Made by a program: the position numbers and the translations under genes. The notes under the pieces were generated by a model, which saw nothing but the letters and a program-made list of their open reading frames with translations, did not search any database and was not told the origin of the DNA. Shown here in pieces: positions 36,752 to 46,560 of a DNA stretch of 64,000 bases. The DNA is from Flavobacterium dauae (GTDB taxonomy: Bacteria > Bacteroidota > Bacteroidia > Flavobacteriales > Flavobacteriaceae): assembly GCF_004151275.2 (NCBI RefSeq), contig NZ_CP130821.1, positions 2,108,001 through 2,172,000 on the forward strand. Direction: 5' to 3'. How positions within the stretch are numbered: the stretch's first letter is position 1; each line of letters opens with the position of its first letter.

Positions 36752-37905
36752 AACTGTTTGTTTAACATATTATACGTTTCATCTATATAAACATACAAAT
36801 CGTTGCTGTGCGGATCGGTTTTGGTTTGCAATCCTTTGATATGTCCTAAACGCACAATAATTAATTCGTCTTCGGGAATCACAATAACAAATTGTCCCAA
36901 ATGTCCGCGCATATAGTAAATGTGCTTATTTTTGTAATTAGAAAGCCACCAGCCGTAACCGTACTGCGGACTTTCTTTAAAACGTGGATGTACAGATTTT
37001 TGAATGTATGCCGAAGAAAGAATTTGTTCACCATTCCACATACCGTTTTGCATATACAATTTTCCGAATTTTGCAAAATCGCGGGCATTACTTGCTACAC
37101 AACAATAGGCTTTTTCAATTCCGTTGTTTTTATGATCGATCTGCCACAGTGCATCATGTTCCATTCCCATTGGTTGCCAGAAATATTTCGATACAAAATC
37201 AGCCAGATTCATTTTTGTAGCTTTTTCTAAAACCATTGCCAGTAATTGCGTATCGCCACTTTGATAGATAAATTGCTGTCCCGGTTTTTTATCAATCGGT
37301 AAGCTTAACATCAACGAACGCAAATCGGTTTTAAAATAGGCTTGCGTTGTTACCGAAGTTGGTCCGTAATAATTTTCGTCCCATTTTTGACCCGATGCCA
37401 TACTTGCCAAATCGCCAACGGTAACTTCTTTTGCAAATTTGCCCGTTAGTTCGGGTAAAAAATCAATTACTTTGGTTTCTAAACTTTGAATCATTCCCAA
37501 ATCAATCGCTTTTCCTAAAGCCGATGTTACAATACTTTTCGCCATAGAAAACGAGTTAGTTTTGCTGTCTTCTTTCCCGATATCGAAATAACTTTCATGA
37601 AAAATACTGTCGTTTTTAATGATTAAGAACGATGTTGTTTGCAAGTCTTTATGCGTTTGATTCAGCTTTTCGGTAGCCGGAATTTTATTGTAATTTTTAG
37701 ATAGATTCCAAGGTTGTGCCGTTCCTTTTTTAATTTCGCGATTGTTAAAATAGCTGTAATCTTCTAAAAATGCTGTTTTATGACCAGTTAAATAGGTTAC
37801 GCGAACCGCACGAAGCAAGTAACCGTAATCGAAAATGTACATAAGTGCAATGATTGCTATAAAAACAATTGTAAACCATTTAAGGATTTTTATAGAAATT
37901 TTCAT
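36748..37905 (-). CDS. Membrane-anchored serine hydrolase (beta-lactamase class C family)
   Basis: A 385-residue protein with an N-terminal signal anchor (FTIVFIAIIALMYIF). The serine hydrolase motifs are SMAK (SxxK, in SFSMAKSIVTSALGKAI) and YQS in FIYQSGDTQLLAMVLEKAT. MRGHLGQFVIVIPEDELIIV replaces the usual KTG region with a HxG-type motif. Such proteins are often esterases or D-amino-acid peptidases rather than true beta-lactamases. The substrate is unknown. It is the upstream gene of a pair with the exonuclease. Confidence 0.83.
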   Translation of the reverse strand: MKISIKILKWFTIVFIAIIALMYIFDYGYLLRAVRVTYLTGHKTAFLEDYSYFNNREIKKGTAQPWNLSKNYNKIPATEKLNQTHKDLQTTSFLIIKNDSIFHESYFDIGKEDSKTNSFSMAKSIVTSALGKAIDLGMIQSLETKVIDFLPELTGKFAKEVTVGDLASMASGQKWDENYYGPTSVTTQAYFKTDLRSLMLSLPIDKKPGQQFIYQSGDTQLLAMVLEKATKMNLADFVSKYFWQPMGMEHDALWQIDHKNNGIEKAYCCVASNARDFAKFGKLYMQNGMWNGEQILSSAYIQKSVHPRFKESPQYGYGWWLSNYKNKHIYYMRGHLGQFVIVIPEDELIIVRLGHIKGLQTKTDPHSNDLYVYIDETYNMLNKQL

Positions 37906-38020
37906 GATTTATTTGTTTGGTAAATTAAAGATAACAAAATTATTCATCGTTTAATTTATTTTTTTTTACCACAGATTTATTTTTTAATAATGAAGTTGTT
38001 TAATGCATTTGTGATAATAA

Positions 38021-38218
38021 TCATTCGTCGTCTAACTGAAAAATTTCGTTTACAGTTACATCGAACATTTTAGACATACGCAAAGCCAATTCTACCGAAG
38101 GTGCATATTTTCCGGCTTCGATTGCATTGATGGTTTGTCTTGTAACTCCTAATTTTTCTGCCAATTCTGCTTGCGTTAAGTTATGAATGGCGCGGAATAT
38201 TTTAATCTTCGTTTTCAT
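38021..38218 (-). CDS. Small XRE-family HTH regulator
   Basis: A 65-residue DNA-binding protein consisting only of a helix-turn-helix: LTQAELAEKLGVTRQTINAIEAGKYAPS (scan and recognition helices in the centre) and LALRMSKMFDVTVNEIFQLD. This type (YozG/Cro-like) is often paired with a membrane protein gene, and here its start overlaps the preceding membrane protein gene by 17 bases. Confidence 0.9.
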   Translation of the reverse strand: MKTKIKIFRAIHNLTQAELAEKLGVTRQTINAIEAGKYAPSVELALRMSKMFDVTVNEIFQLDDE

Positions 38219-38693
38219 AACTGAATTGTTTTTTATAGATGAATAATTTGGTGTAATAGAAGATGTTTAAAAATAATACAAAAGCATAATAGAAAATAAT
38301 TGAAGCATAAAATGCTGAAAATCCGTAAACAAGTAATTCATTTAAAATTAATAATGAAAAAGAAAAATACGTAGAATAAACTAAAGATTTTAATCTTATA
38401 TATGTGATCATTTCATCTTCAATTTTTTCTTTTGAAAATGCTAAAACTAAACCTCCTACGAAAAACATACACTCTATAATTTCATCAGTAATACTATTTA
38501 TTATAAATGATGAATATTCGGGAGTAGGATTAAAAAAACTTCCATCATCAGAAACTATTGCGAATACATAGGTTTTGAATTCGGGTAAAGTGTAAATTTC
38601 TGTAGCCTCTACTATCATTACAATACAAGAAAGTAAAAAAATTACCAATGCAGGAATTTTTAATTTGTTTGGGAATAAATAAATACTTTTCAT
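38202..38693 (-). CDS. Four-helix membrane protein paired with an XRE regulator
   Basis: A 163-residue protein with helices near 13-29 (IPALVIFLLSCIVMIVE), 72-86 (ECMFFVGGLVLAF), 104-122 and 124-147. No catalytic motif is visible. It is co-transcribed with, and overlaps, the small HTH gene, an arrangement also seen for two-gene membrane protein/regulator units of unknown function. The start ATG at 38693 is preceded by an AT-rich gap of about 200 bases. Confidence 0.7.
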   Translation of the reverse strand: MKSIYLFPNKLKIPALVIFLLSCIVMIVEATEIYTLPEFKTYVFAIVSDDGSFFNPTPEYSSFIINSITDEIIECMFFVGGLVLAFSKEKIEDEMITYIRLKSLVYSTYFSFSLLILNELLVYGFSAFYASIIFYYAFVLFLNIFYYTKLFIYKKQFSYENED

Positions 38694-38838
38694 AATAAAT
38701 AGTTTTAAAAATTGATTGAATCAAATGTAATAAAAATTTTATAATATGTAAAAATTATTTTACAAATAGTAAAAATAAAAATACTTTATTCCTCTTATGC
38801 GACACTAAAAAAGTTCATAATGATATGAAGTGAAATAT

Positions 38839-38875
38839 AAAAAGCTCTATAAAGTTTTACCTTATAGAGCTTTTT
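38839..38875 (-). terminator. Terminator of the fumarase gene
   Basis: Stem AAAGCTCTATAA / TTATAGAGCTTT. The T-run is on the minus strand, 27 bases downstream of the fumarase stop. Confidence 0.88.
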
Positions 38876-38901
38876 GCCTAAAGCATATTGCTTACGGCTA
38901 T

Positions 38902-40506
38902 TTACAAATTTTGAAAGAAATCGTTTCCTTTATCATCAGTAATAATAAATGCAGGGAAATCTTTTACGGTAATTTTACGAACGGCTTCCATTCCTAATTC
39001 AGGGAAATCAACTACTTCAACGTGTAAAATATTGTCTTTTGCCAAAATAGCTGCTGGTCCGCCAATTGATCCTAAATAAAAACCGCCGTGTTTTGCACAA
39101 GCATCGGTAACCTGTTGCGAACGGTTTCCTTTTGCCAACATAATCATAGATCCGCGGTTTTCTTGAAATAAATCAACATAACTGTCCATACGCCCCGCAG
39201 TTGTTGGTCCAAAAGAACCTGAAGCCATTCCCTCCGGTGTTTTTGCAGGTCCTGCGTAATAAACGGGATGATTTTTAAAATATTCAGGCATTGGTTCGCC
39301 GTTATCTAACATTTCTTTAATTTTTGCATGGGCAATATCACGAGCAACAATAACGGTTCCGTTCAACATTAATCGAGTTTTGATTGGATGTTTGGTCAGT
39401 TCTGCCAAAATCTGATCCATTGGCTGATCCAAATCAATATGTATCGGTTCTTCTAAATGCGGAGCCGTTTCTGGCAATAATCTCGCAGGATTTGTTTCTA
39501 ACTGTTCCACAAAAATTCCTTCTTCGGTAATTTTTCCTTTAATGTTTCTATCGGCAGAACACGAAACACCCAAACCAACCGGACAAGATGCCGCGTGGCG
39601 TGGCAAACGAATTACACGAACATCGTGCACTAAATATTTTCCTCCAAATTGCGCACCTACACCAGATTCCTGACAAATTTGCTGAATGCGTTTTTCCCAT
39701 TCTAAATCACGGAAAGCCTGACCTGCCATGTTTCCGGTTGTTGGTAAATGATCGTAATATCCTGCAGAAGCTTTTTTAACGGTTGCTAATGTTGCTTCGG
39801 CAGAAGTTCCGCCAATAACCAACGCTAAATGGTAAGGTGGGCAAGCAGCCGTTCCCAAATCCATAATTTTTGCTTTTATGAAAGCTTCTAACGATTTGTC
39901 GTTTAATAACGATTTTGTTTGCTGATATAAAAAGGTTTTATTTGCCGATCCGCCACCTTTTGCAAGGAATAAAAATTCGTACGAATTTCCTTTTTTAGCA
40001 TAGATATCAATTTGTGCAGGAAGGTTAGATCCCGAGTTTTTCTCTTCGAACATTGAAATAGGAACGATTTGAGAATAACGTAAATTTTTGTTGATATAGG
40101 TGTTGAAAATACCTTTTGACAATGCTTCGGCATCATCAATTCCGGTATAAACATTTTCGCCTTTTTTTGCCATTACAATTGCCGTTCCCGTATCTTGGCA
40201 CGATGGTAATTCGCCACCAACAGCCACTGCTGCGTTTTGCAATAAATTGTACGCTACAAAACGGTCGTTATCAGTCGCTTCGGGATCATCAATAATAGCG
40301 CGTAATTTTTCTAAATGAGCGGTACGCAGCATAAACGAAACATCGGTCATTGCTGTTTCTGCTAATAGTTCCAATCCTTTTGGATCAACCGTTAAAATTT
40401 CGCGATCTCCTAATTTTTCAACTTTTACGTAATCTGAAGAAATTTTACGATACTGTGTATTGTCTTTTTGTACAGGATACGAATCCTGATATATAAAATC
40501 AATCAT
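38902..40506 (-). CDS. fumA: Class I fumarate hydratase (4Fe-4S)
   Basis: A 534-residue iron-sulfur fumarase interconverting fumarate and malate in the TCA cycle. The N-terminal catalytic domain includes [17 protein letters not shown] (first cluster Cys), [18 protein letters not shown] and [34 protein letters not shown] and the C-terminal swivel domain with [16 protein letters not shown] complete the single-chain form, which is the size of E. coli FumA/FumB. The 4Fe-4S cluster makes it oxygen-sensitive. Monocistronic. Confidence 0.95.
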   Translation of the reverse strand: MIDFIYQDSYPVQKDNTQYRKISSDYVKVEKLGDREILTVDPKGLELLAETAMTDVSFMLRTAHLEKLRAIIDDPEATDNDRFVAYNLLQNAAVAVGGELPSCQDTGTAIVMAKKGENVYTGIDDAEALSKGIFNTYINKNLRYSQIVPISMFEEKNSGSNLPAQIDIYAKKGNSYEFLFLAKGGGSANKTFLYQQTKSLLNDKSLEAFIKAKIMDLGTAACPPYHLALVIGGTSAEATLATVKKASAGYYDHLPTTGNMAGQAFRDLEWEKRIQQICQESGVGAQFGGKYLVHDVRVIRLPRHAASCPVGLGVSCSADRNIKGKITEEGIFVEQLETNPARLLPETAPHLEEPIHIDLDQPMDQILAELTKHPIKTRLMLNGTVIVARDIAHAKIKEMLDNGEPMPEYFKNHPVYYAGPAKTPEGMASGSFGPTTAGRMDSYVDLFQENRGSMIMLAKGNRSQQVTDACAKHGGFYLGSIGGPAAILAKDNILHVEVVDFPELGMEAVRKITVKDFPAFIITDDKGNDFFQNL

Positions 40507-40585
40507 TTTTTTGCTAGTTTTTAGTATAGCAAAATTACGAAAATAAGAAGGTTAGATACTTAAACTGATTCTAAATTAAAAAGAG

Positions 40586-40614
40586 AAAAGCCTCTTCTGA
40601 ACGAAGAGGCTTTT
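40586..40614 (-). terminator. Terminator of the hemD-like gene
   Basis: Stem AAAAGCCTCTTC / GAAGAGGCTTTT, three bases from the hemD stop; a run of A on the left is T's on the minus strand. Confidence 0.85.
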
Positions 40615-40617
40615 GTA

Positions 40618-41361
40618 TTATTTATTTGCTTTTGCAATGTATTGGTCTAATGCCATGGTCATAGACGGAGCTTCGGGGGTAGGTGCCATAATATCTACAC
40701 GCAAACCACAATCTTCGGCTTCTTTTTTGGTTGTTCCACCAAAAACACCAATTCTTGTATTTCCTTGAACAAAATCGGGAAAGTTTTTAAACAACGAGTT
40801 CACTCCTGTTGGGCTGAAAAAGCACAGTACATCGTATTTTACATCGGCTAAATCAGACAAATCGCTCATAGCGGTACGAAAAAAGATTCCCTGCGTCCAG
40901 TTGATATTTAAATCGTTGAGTGTTTGCGGTACATCATCGTTTAATTTATCTGAAGCTGGCAACAGAAATTTTTCGTCTTTAAATTTCTTAATAAGCGGCG
41001 ATAAATCAACAAAATCCTTTTGTCCAACATAAATTTTACGTTTACGATATACCACATACTTTTGTAAATAATAGGCAACCGCTTCAGACTGGCAGAAATA
41101 TTTCATTGTTTCTGGAACTTTAAAACGCATCTCCTCTGCTACTCTGAAATAATGGTCAACAGAATTTTTACTGGTAAGAATAATTGATGTGTAATTATTC
41201 AAATCAATTTTTTGTTGACGGATTTCTTTGGCGTTTACACCTTCAACGTGAATGAAAGGTCTAAAGTCAATCTTAATTTTGTACTTCTGCTGTAAGTCAA
41301 AATACGGAGAATTCTCCACTTTAGGTTCTGGCTGTGACACCAAAATTGATTTCACTTTCAT
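40618..41361 (-). CDS. hemD: Uroporphyrinogen-III synthase
   Basis: A 247-residue protein of the HemD family, which closes hydroxymethylbilane into uroporphyrinogen III for heme synthesis. HemD is poorly conserved, but the family marks are here: KSILVSQPEP, then YTSIILTSKNSVDHYF in the first domain, and DVLCFFSPTGVNSLFKNF plus IGVFGGTTKKEAEDCG in the second. In Bacteroidota this gene commonly follows a DUF4271 gene, as it does here with a 14-base gap. Confidence 0.87.
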   Translation of the reverse strand: MKVKSILVSQPEPKVENSPYFDLQQKYKIKIDFRPFIHVEGVNAKEIRQQKIDLNNYTSIILTSKNSVDHYFRVAEEMRFKVPETMKYFCQSEAVAYYLQKYVVYRKRKIYVGQKDFVDLSPLIKKFKDEKFLLPASDKLNDDVPQTLNDLNINWTQGIFFRTAMSDLSDLADVKYDVLCFFSPTGVNSLFKNFPDFVQGNTRIGVFGGTTKKEAEDCGLRVDIMAPTPEAPSMTMALDQYIAKANK

Positions 41362-41375
41362 AAATTTTTTCTGCT

Positions 41376-42044
41376 TTATGTTTTAGAAACAACAAACCAG
41401 CGATATAGGATAATATATGGTGCTATTTCAAAGGTGCAAAGATACAAAATAAAATAAAACAAAAATTGGTTAAATGTTTTTTGATGATTTTTTAAGAGCA
41501 AACCAAATAAAATGATGTTAAAAAGTAAGAATAACCCTACCACGATCCATAATATATGATGAAACGAAAAACGGTTGTAAAACATAATGGCTATTACAGG
41601 AAAAAACAATAAACCCACATAAGAACGGTAGCTTACTTTTACCAGATTGTATTGTTCGGCAAAATCTTCCATATTAAAGCAAACGGCAATTATTTTTTCT
41701 AAAAAATACTTTACCAGCACAAAAAACACCAATATACTTAATATCCGCAAATAAGCTGCAAAATTAGACACCTGCGAATATCCTGTTAGGCTAACAATAT
41801 AATGTATAAACAAACTTAAAGAGATCATCTGTACAAAAAACATACTTATTGTAAAGCCACTTTTCATATTGTTGCTGTCGCGATAGGTAGAAAGATACTT
41901 ATTTGAAACAGCCAGCCTTAAAAAATCGTCAAACCGGTTTGGAAAAGTAACCCGTGTAATAACAATGGCCGCAAAGGTTAAAACAAATAAAACCGTAGCC
42001 CAATCAATTGAAAAAATGTTTCTGTGTAAAAAATCTATTTCCAT
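41376..42044 (-). CDS. DUF4271 membrane protein
   Basis: A 222-residue integral membrane protein with about six helices (for example WATVLFVLTFAAIVITRV, MISLSLFIHYIVSLTG, LFFPVIAIMFYN). The size, the opening HRNIFSIDWATVLF and the position immediately upstream of hemD match the Bacteroidota family DUF4271, whose function is unknown. The link with hemD may point to heme or envelope metabolism; this is inference. Confidence 0.8.
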   Translation of the reverse strand: MEIDFLHRNIFSIDWATVLFVLTFAAIVITRVTFPNRFDDFLRLAVSNKYLSTYRDSNNMKSGFTISMFFVQMISLSLFIHYIVSLTGYSQVSNFAAYLRILSILVFFVLVKYFLEKIIAVCFNMEDFAEQYNLVKVSYRSYVGLLFFPVIAIMFYNRFSFHHILWIVVGLFLLFNIILFGLLLKNHQKTFNQFLFYFILYLCTFEIAPYIILYRWFVVSKT

Positions 42045-42121
42045 AACAGCTGTAAAAATAATAATTTTATATCGAATTAAAACCTTCTAATTTTATTAAG
42101 AAAAGTACATAATAAAAAAGG

Positions 42122-42129
42122 TACATTTG
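42122..42129 (+). promoter_or_regulatory. -7 element upstream of the polyprenol-P-mannose synthase gene
   Basis: TACATTTG matches TAnnTTTG and lies 15 bases from the ATG at 42144. No TTG is seen at the matching -33 position. Confidence 0.45.
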
Positions 42130-42143
42130 TCAATAACTTTTTT

Positions 42144-42866
42144 ATGAAGCAAAATATAGTCGTAATACCTACTTTTAACGAAATTGAAAATATTGCTGAT
42201 ATTTTATATGCCGTTATGAAGCTTGATACACCAATAGATATTTTGGTGGTTGATGATAATTCGCCCGACGGAACTTCGGAAAAAGTATTACAAATTGCAG
42301 AAGAATTTCCCGACCGGATTTTTCTTTTGAAACGAATGAAAAAAAACGGATTGGGCACCGCTTATGTAGCTGGTTTTAATTGGGCATTAAAACACAACTA
42401 CGAATATATTTTTGAAATGGACGCCGATTTTTCACACAACCCAAACGATTTACCAAAGTTGTTAGAAGTGTGTAAAAATGTAGCCGATGTTGCCATTGGT
42501 TCGCGCTATGTAAAAGGAGTTAACGTGGTTAACTGGCCTTTAAGTCGTGTGCTGTTATCGTATTTTGCATCGGTTTACGTGCGGTTTGTTACCAGTATGA
42601 ATGTTATGGATACCACGGCAGGTTTTATTTGTTATCATCGTTCGGTTTTAGAGCAGATCAACCTGGATAAAATTAAATTTGTAGGATATGCTTTTCAGAT
42701 CGAAATGAAATATCGCGCATTTTCACGTAACTTTAACCTGGTAGAAGTTCCGATTATTTTTACCGATCGAACCAAAGGAAAATCTAAAATGTCGGGCAGT
42801 ATTATTAAAGAAGCTGTTTTTGGCGTTTTACAATTACGATTTAAAAAACTATTTAATAAATTATAA
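42144..42866 (+). CDS. Polyprenol monophosphomannose synthase-like glycosyltransferase (GT2)
   Basis: A 240-residue GT-A fold enzyme that loads a sugar onto polyprenyl phosphate. Motifs are VVIPTFNEIENI at the start, DILVVDDNSPDGTSEKV, the metal-binding FEMDADFSHNPNDLPKL, and IGSRYVKG, all typical of the dolichol-phosphate mannose synthase group. It lacks C-terminal transmembrane helices, like bacterial Ppm1-type enzymes. It is joined to dihydroorotase without a gap (TAA then ATG). The donated sugar could feed the DUF2723 protein at 59101, which is speculation. Confidence 0.88.
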   Translation: MKQNIVVIPTFNEIENIADILYAVMKLDTPIDILVVDDNSPDGTSEKVLQIAEEFPDRIFLLKRMKKNGLGTAYVAGFNWALKHNYEYIFEMDADFSHNPNDLPKLLEVCKNVADVAIGSRYVKGVNVVNWPLSRVLLSYFASVYVRFVTSMNVMDTTAGFICYHRSVLEQINLDKIKFVGYAFQIEMKYRAFSRNFNLVEVPIIFTDRTKGKSKMSGSIIKEAVFGVLQLRFKKLFNKL

Positions 42867-44204
42867 ATGAGTACTCTTTTAATTAAAAACGGAACCATAG
42901 TTAACGAAGGAAAAGTTTTTAAAGCCGATATTTTTATCGAAAACGAAATCATTTCTAAAATAGATACACAAATTACGGTTGCTGCCGATAAAGTGATCGA
43001 TGCTTCGGGATTGCACATTTTTCCCGGTGTAATTGATGATCAGGTACATTTTCGCGAACCCGGATTAACACACAAAGGCAACATTGAAACAGAATCTAAA
43101 GCGGCAATTGCAGGCGGAGTAACATCGTTTATTGAACAACCAAACACGGTTCCAAACGCTGTTACACAAGAAATTTTAGAAGAGAAATATCAAATTGCTG
43201 CCAATACATCGTACGCGAATTATTCGTTTATGATGGGCGGAACTAACGATAATTTAGAGGAAGTTTTAAAGACAAATCCGCGTAATGTTGCTGGAATTAA
43301 GTTGTTTTTAGGATCATCAACAGGAAATATGTTGGTTGATAACGAAGAAGTTCTGGAGAAGATATTTTCATCAACCAAAATGCTTATTGCTGTTCATTGC
43401 GAAGACGAACAAACCATTCGCGAAAATCTTGAAAAAGCAAAAGAACAGTTTGGTGACGATATTCCGATAACGCAACATCCAGTAATTCGTAGTGCAAAAG
43501 CGTGTTATAAATCATCTTCAAAAGCTATTGAATTAGCGAAGAAAACAGGTGCGCGTTTACATATTTTCCATATTAGCACCGGAATTGAAACCGATTTGTT
43601 TAGAAACGATATTCCGTTAGAAGAAAAAATGATTACTGCCGAAGTTTGCGTGCATCACTTGTATTTTTCAGACGAAGATTACAAAACAAAAGGAAATTTC
43701 ATAAAATGGAATCCGGCGGTAAAATCAGCATCAGACCGAGAAAAAATATGGGAAGCTTTGTTAGATGACCGCATTGATGTAATTGCTACCGATCACGCAC
43801 CACATACATTAGAAGAAAAATCACAGAAATATTCTCAAGCTCCGTCTGGCGGACCGTTGGTTCAGCATTCATTGATTACCATGTTGGAATTTGCAAAAGC
43901 AGGTAAAATATCGTTAGAAAAAGTGGCTCAAAAAATGATGCACAATCCGGCAATTCTGTTCAAAATAGAAAAACGTGGTTTTATAAAAGAAGGTTTCTTT
44001 GCCGATTTGGCTTTGGTTGATTTAAACAGCGAAAAATGGACAGTTACTAAAGAAAACGTATTGGCAAAATGTGGTTGGTCACCTTTGGAAGGTGTTGATT
44101 TTACTACAAAAGTGAAATCGACTATTTTAAACGGAAAGCTTGTTATGGAAAACGGTGTTATCAGCGAAGAACGTTTTGGTCAACGATTGTTATTCAACAG
44201 ATAA
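42867..44204 (+). CDS. pyrC: Dihydroorotase
   Basis: A 445-residue amidohydrolase of pyrimidine synthesis. The metal centre includes VHFREPG, the carboxylated Lys candidate in AGIKLFLGSSTGN, IAVHCEDE, RLHIFHIST and the catalytic Asp in VIATDHAPHT. The first member of the usual HxH pair is Gln (DDQVHFREPG); as far as I recall this occurs in other Bacteroidota dihydroorotases. It starts directly after the mannose synthase stop. Confidence 0.92.
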   Translation: MSTLLIKNGTIVNEGKVFKADIFIENEIISKIDTQITVAADKVIDASGLHIFPGVIDDQVHFREPGLTHKGNIETESKAAIAGGVTSFIEQPNTVPNAVTQEILEEKYQIAANTSYANYSFMMGGTNDNLEEVLKTNPRNVAGIKLFLGSSTGNMLVDNEEVLEKIFSSTKMLIAVHCEDEQTIRENLEKAKEQFGDDIPITQHPVIRSAKACYKSSSKAIELAKKTGARLHIFHISTGIETDLFRNDIPLEEKMITAEVCVHHLYFSDEDYKTKGNFIKWNPAVKSASDREKIWEALLDDRIDVIATDHAPHTLEEKSQKYSQAPSGGPLVQHSLITMLEFAKAGKISLEKVAQKMMHNPAILFKIEKRGFIKEGFFADLALVDLNSEKWTVTKENVLAKCGWSPLEGVDFTTKVKSTILNGKLVMENGVISEERFGQRLLFNR

Positions 44205-44248
44205 CGATTTGTCATTCTGAACAAAGTGAAGAATCTTTTTAAGTAATT

Positions 44249-44319
44249 CGTCACTTCGAGTAGCGTAACAAAGTGAAGTGTATCGAGAAGTTAAAGTTCT
44301 AGACAGGCTAGAACTGACG
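44249..44319. repeat. Dispersed repeat, family A copy 4
   Basis: CGTCACTTCGAGTAGCG at the left, GTATCGAGAAGTT in the middle, GAACTGACG at the right. It is preceded at 44211-44240 by GTCATTCTGAACAAAGTGAA, part of another widespread flavobacterial intergenic motif. Confidence 0.75.
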
Positions 44320-44347
44320 AAAACATATAAAAGAAGTTTAAATACAC

Positions 44348-44761
44348 ATGTATAAAAGTATGAAAAATGTAATATCAATATTTTTTTTAATCATTCTTGT
44401 TGGTTGTTCAAAAACAGAGAAAGCCGAAATTCCGCAAGGAAAAATGGTCGATATTTTGTATGATTTAACCGTATCTTCAAGTGCGCGAAGTACAGCAAAC
44501 AGAAGAGATACCATTCAATATGTGGTAGATTACAAGCAGATTCTAAAAAAACACGGTATAGACAGTTTAAAGTTTGTCAAAGCACAGAAAATTTATCAGC
44601 AAGATCCCGATGTTTATGCCGTTATTTACGATTCTGTAAACAAAAGAATACAGAAAAAGTTGGAAGAAGTACGTGCCACAGAACCAGATAAAGAAGAAGA
44701 AAAACTAAGGCCGCTAATGAATGTAAAAGATTTCAAATCATTACGCCGTAACAAAGAATAA
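44348..44761 (+). CDS. DUF4296 lipoprotein
   Basis: A 137-residue lipoprotein with signal SIFFLIILVGC (Cys near 18), followed by a small helical body (MVDILYDLTVSSSARST, ILKKHGIDSLKFVKAQKIY). The domain matches DUF4296 of Bacteroidota, commonly found beside dihydroorotase. Function is unknown. An alternative start is the ATG five codons in (MKNVISIFF), which gives a more typical signal peptide. Confidence 0.8.
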   Translation: MYKSMKNVISIFFLIILVGCSKTEKAEIPQGKMVDILYDLTVSSSARSTANRRDTIQYVVDYKQILKKHGIDSLKFVKAQKIYQQDPDVYAVIYDSVNKRIQKKLEEVRATEPDKEEEKLRPLMNVKDFKSLRRNKE

Positions 44762-44766
44762 TTAAC

Positions 44767-44790
44767 AAAGTCACATTTTTTTGTGGCTTT
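44767..44790 (+). terminator. Terminator of the DUF4296 gene
   Basis: Imperfect stem AAAGTCACA / TGTGGCTTT around a T-rich loop, six bases after the stop. Confidence 0.7.
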
Positions 44791-44808
44791 CTTTCTTTTT
44801 GAAAATAC

Positions 44809-44816
44809 TATATTTG
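44809..44816 (+). promoter_or_regulatory. -7 element upstream of tyrS
   Basis: TATATTTG matches TAnnTTTG and is 18 bases before the ATG at 44835. Confidence 0.5.
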
Positions 44817-44834
44817 CACTAAATATTTTTAAAG

Positions 44835-46139
44835 ATGAAAAATTTAGTAGAAGAATTACGCTGGCGCGGGCTTGTTCACGACATGATGCCCGGAACAGAA
44901 GAACAATTAACAAAAGAATCTACTACAGCATATATTGGTTTCGACCCAACATCAGATTCATTACACATAGGTAGTTTAGTGCCTATTATTATATTAAAAC
45001 ATTTAAGAAATTTCGGACACAAACCAATCGCTTTGGTTGGTGGAGCAACTGGTATGATTGGCGATCCATCAGGAAAATCAGACGAAAGAAATTTGTTAAA
45101 CGAAGCCACACTTACAAAAAACGTAAACGGCATAAAAGCTTTATTGTCTCGTTTTTTAGATTTTGATGCGAAGGATGATAACGCACCCGTTTTAGTAAAT
45201 AATTATGATTGGATGAAAGATTTTTCGTTCATTGCTTTTGCCCGTGATGTAGGAAAACGCATTACTGTAAATTATATGATGGCGAAAGATTCTGTTAAAA
45301 AACGATTTGAAAGCGATGGAGCCGGAATGAGTTTTACCGAATTTACCTACCAATTAATTCAAGGGTACGATTTTTACCACTTAAATAAAGAGTACAACTG
45401 TTTGTTGCAAATGGGCGGAAGCGATCAGTGGGGAAATATTACTACGGGGACTGAATTGGTACGCCGTATGAATGTTGATAACGAAGAGCGAGCGAAAGCT
45501 TATGCTATGACTTGTCCGTTAATCACCAAAGCCGATGGTTCTAAATTTGGAAAAAGCGAGGGTGGAAATGTTTGGTTAACAGCCGATAAAACATCGGTAT
45601 ATAAATTTTACCAGTTTTGGTTGAATACAGCTGATGCAGATGCAGAAAAATACATCAAGATTTTTACGTTTTTACCGAAAGAAGAAATCGAAAAAATAAT
45701 AGCAGAGCATACCGAAGCACCTCATTTACGTCCGTTACAAAAACGTTTGGCGGAAGAAGTAACCGTAATGGTTCATTCGCGTGAAGATTTTGAAAACGCC
45801 GTAAAAGCATCAGGAATTTTGTTCGGAAATGCATCGGCAGACGATTTAAAAGCATTAGATGCCAAAACGTTTTTAGAAGTTTTTGACGGTGTTCCACAAG
45901 CCGAAATTTCTATGGAAGATTTAAAAGCTGGGATTGATATTGTAGATGTTTTAAATGCAAAATCGGGCTTTATGAAATCAAACGGAGAAGCAAGAAGAGC
46001 TTTAGCAGAAAATTCGATCTCTGTAAACCGTGAAAAAGTGCAAGAAGGTTTTAGTTTATCAACAAACGATTTAATAAACAATCAGTTTGTTTTGCTACAA
46101 AAAGGCAAAAAGAATTATTTTGTGCTAAACGTTCAATAA
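44835..46139 (+). CDS. tyrS: Tyrosyl-tRNA synthetase
   Basis: A 434-residue class I synthetase. The HIGH-like motif is [10 protein letters not shown] (near 45), the KMSKS-like motif is SKFGKSEGG (near 238), and [12 protein letters not shown] with [11 protein letters not shown] forms the tyrosine pocket. The C-terminal S4 RNA-binding domain ([12 protein letters not shown]) is intact. Standard TyrRS length. Confidence 0.97.
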   Translation: MKNLVEELRWRGLVHDMMPGTEEQLTKESTTAYIGFDPTSDSLHIGSLVPIIILKHLRNFGHKPIALVGGATGMIGDPSGKSDERNLLNEATLTKNVNGIKALLSRFLDFDAKDDNAPVLVNNYDWMKDFSFIAFARDVGKRITVNYMMAKDSVKKRFESDGAGMSFTEFTYQLIQGYDFYHLNKEYNCLLQMGGSDQWGNITTGTELVRRMNVDNEERAKAYAMTCPLITKADGSKFGKSEGGNVWLTADKTSVYKFYQFWLNTADADAEKYIKIFTFLPKEEIEKIIAEHTEAPHLRPLQKRLAEEVTVMVHSREDFENAVKASGILFGNASADDLKALDAKTFLEVFDGVPQAEISMEDLKAGIDIVDVLNAKSGFMKSNGEARRALAENSISVNREKVQEGFSLSTNDLINNQFVLLQKGKKNYFVLNVQ

Positions 46140-46201
46140 AATAGGATTTTAGGAAAAACTTTAGTGCACGACAAAAATTAAACATCTATTTGTTTCAGAC
46201 A

Positions 46202-46234
46202 AGACCTAACAGGTTTTAAAAACCTGTTAGGTCT
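46202..46234. repeat. Dispersed palindrome, family B copy 4
   Basis: AGACCTAACAGGTTTT-A-AAAACCTGTTAGGTCT, a long, almost loop-free palindrome about 60 bases after tyrS. Confidence 0.75.
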
Positions 46235-46439
46235 GAAAATCAGCAAATTATTTTTCAGAATGTTTTTTGTCGTGTATCATAAAGAAAAAACAGAAAAATT
46301 TTCGGTTCAAAATATTTAAATGTTAAAATTTAAAAATAATTTCCGTATTCAAAATTGTTTTTAGAATTTTGTTCCGAAATAAAAATCGACAGAAAAATTA
46401 AAATGCAACAATTTATTAAACATACACGCAACTGTAAGA

Positions 46440-46540
46440 TGTGGAAATTTTCCCGCAGAGGTTTTGTATGCACTAAATTGTAACCATTTTACAATATATT
46501 TTAAGTGAATCCTCTGCTACAAAAAGCAGGGGATTTTTTA
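46440..46540 (+). ncRNA. Candidate structured RNA ending in a terminator
   Basis: No coding frame is seen. GCAGAGG (46455-46461) can pair with CCTCTGC (46511-46517) and encloses the hairpin ATTGTAA-N5-TTACAAT (46477-46495). The same CCTCTGC can instead pair with GCAGGGG (46526-46532) to form a terminator followed by T6. Two mutually exclusive stems are the arrangement of an attenuator or of a small RNA with its own terminator. No promoter is convincing. It sits in the 564-base gap 46140-46703, which otherwise holds repeats. Confidence 0.4.
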
Positions 46541-46560
46541 TTTACATATGTATTTAAATT

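Noticed and set aside
36892..37230. 112-codon plus-strand frame
   Set aside because: It is antisense to the serine hydrolase gene, which has clear SxxK and YxS motifs.
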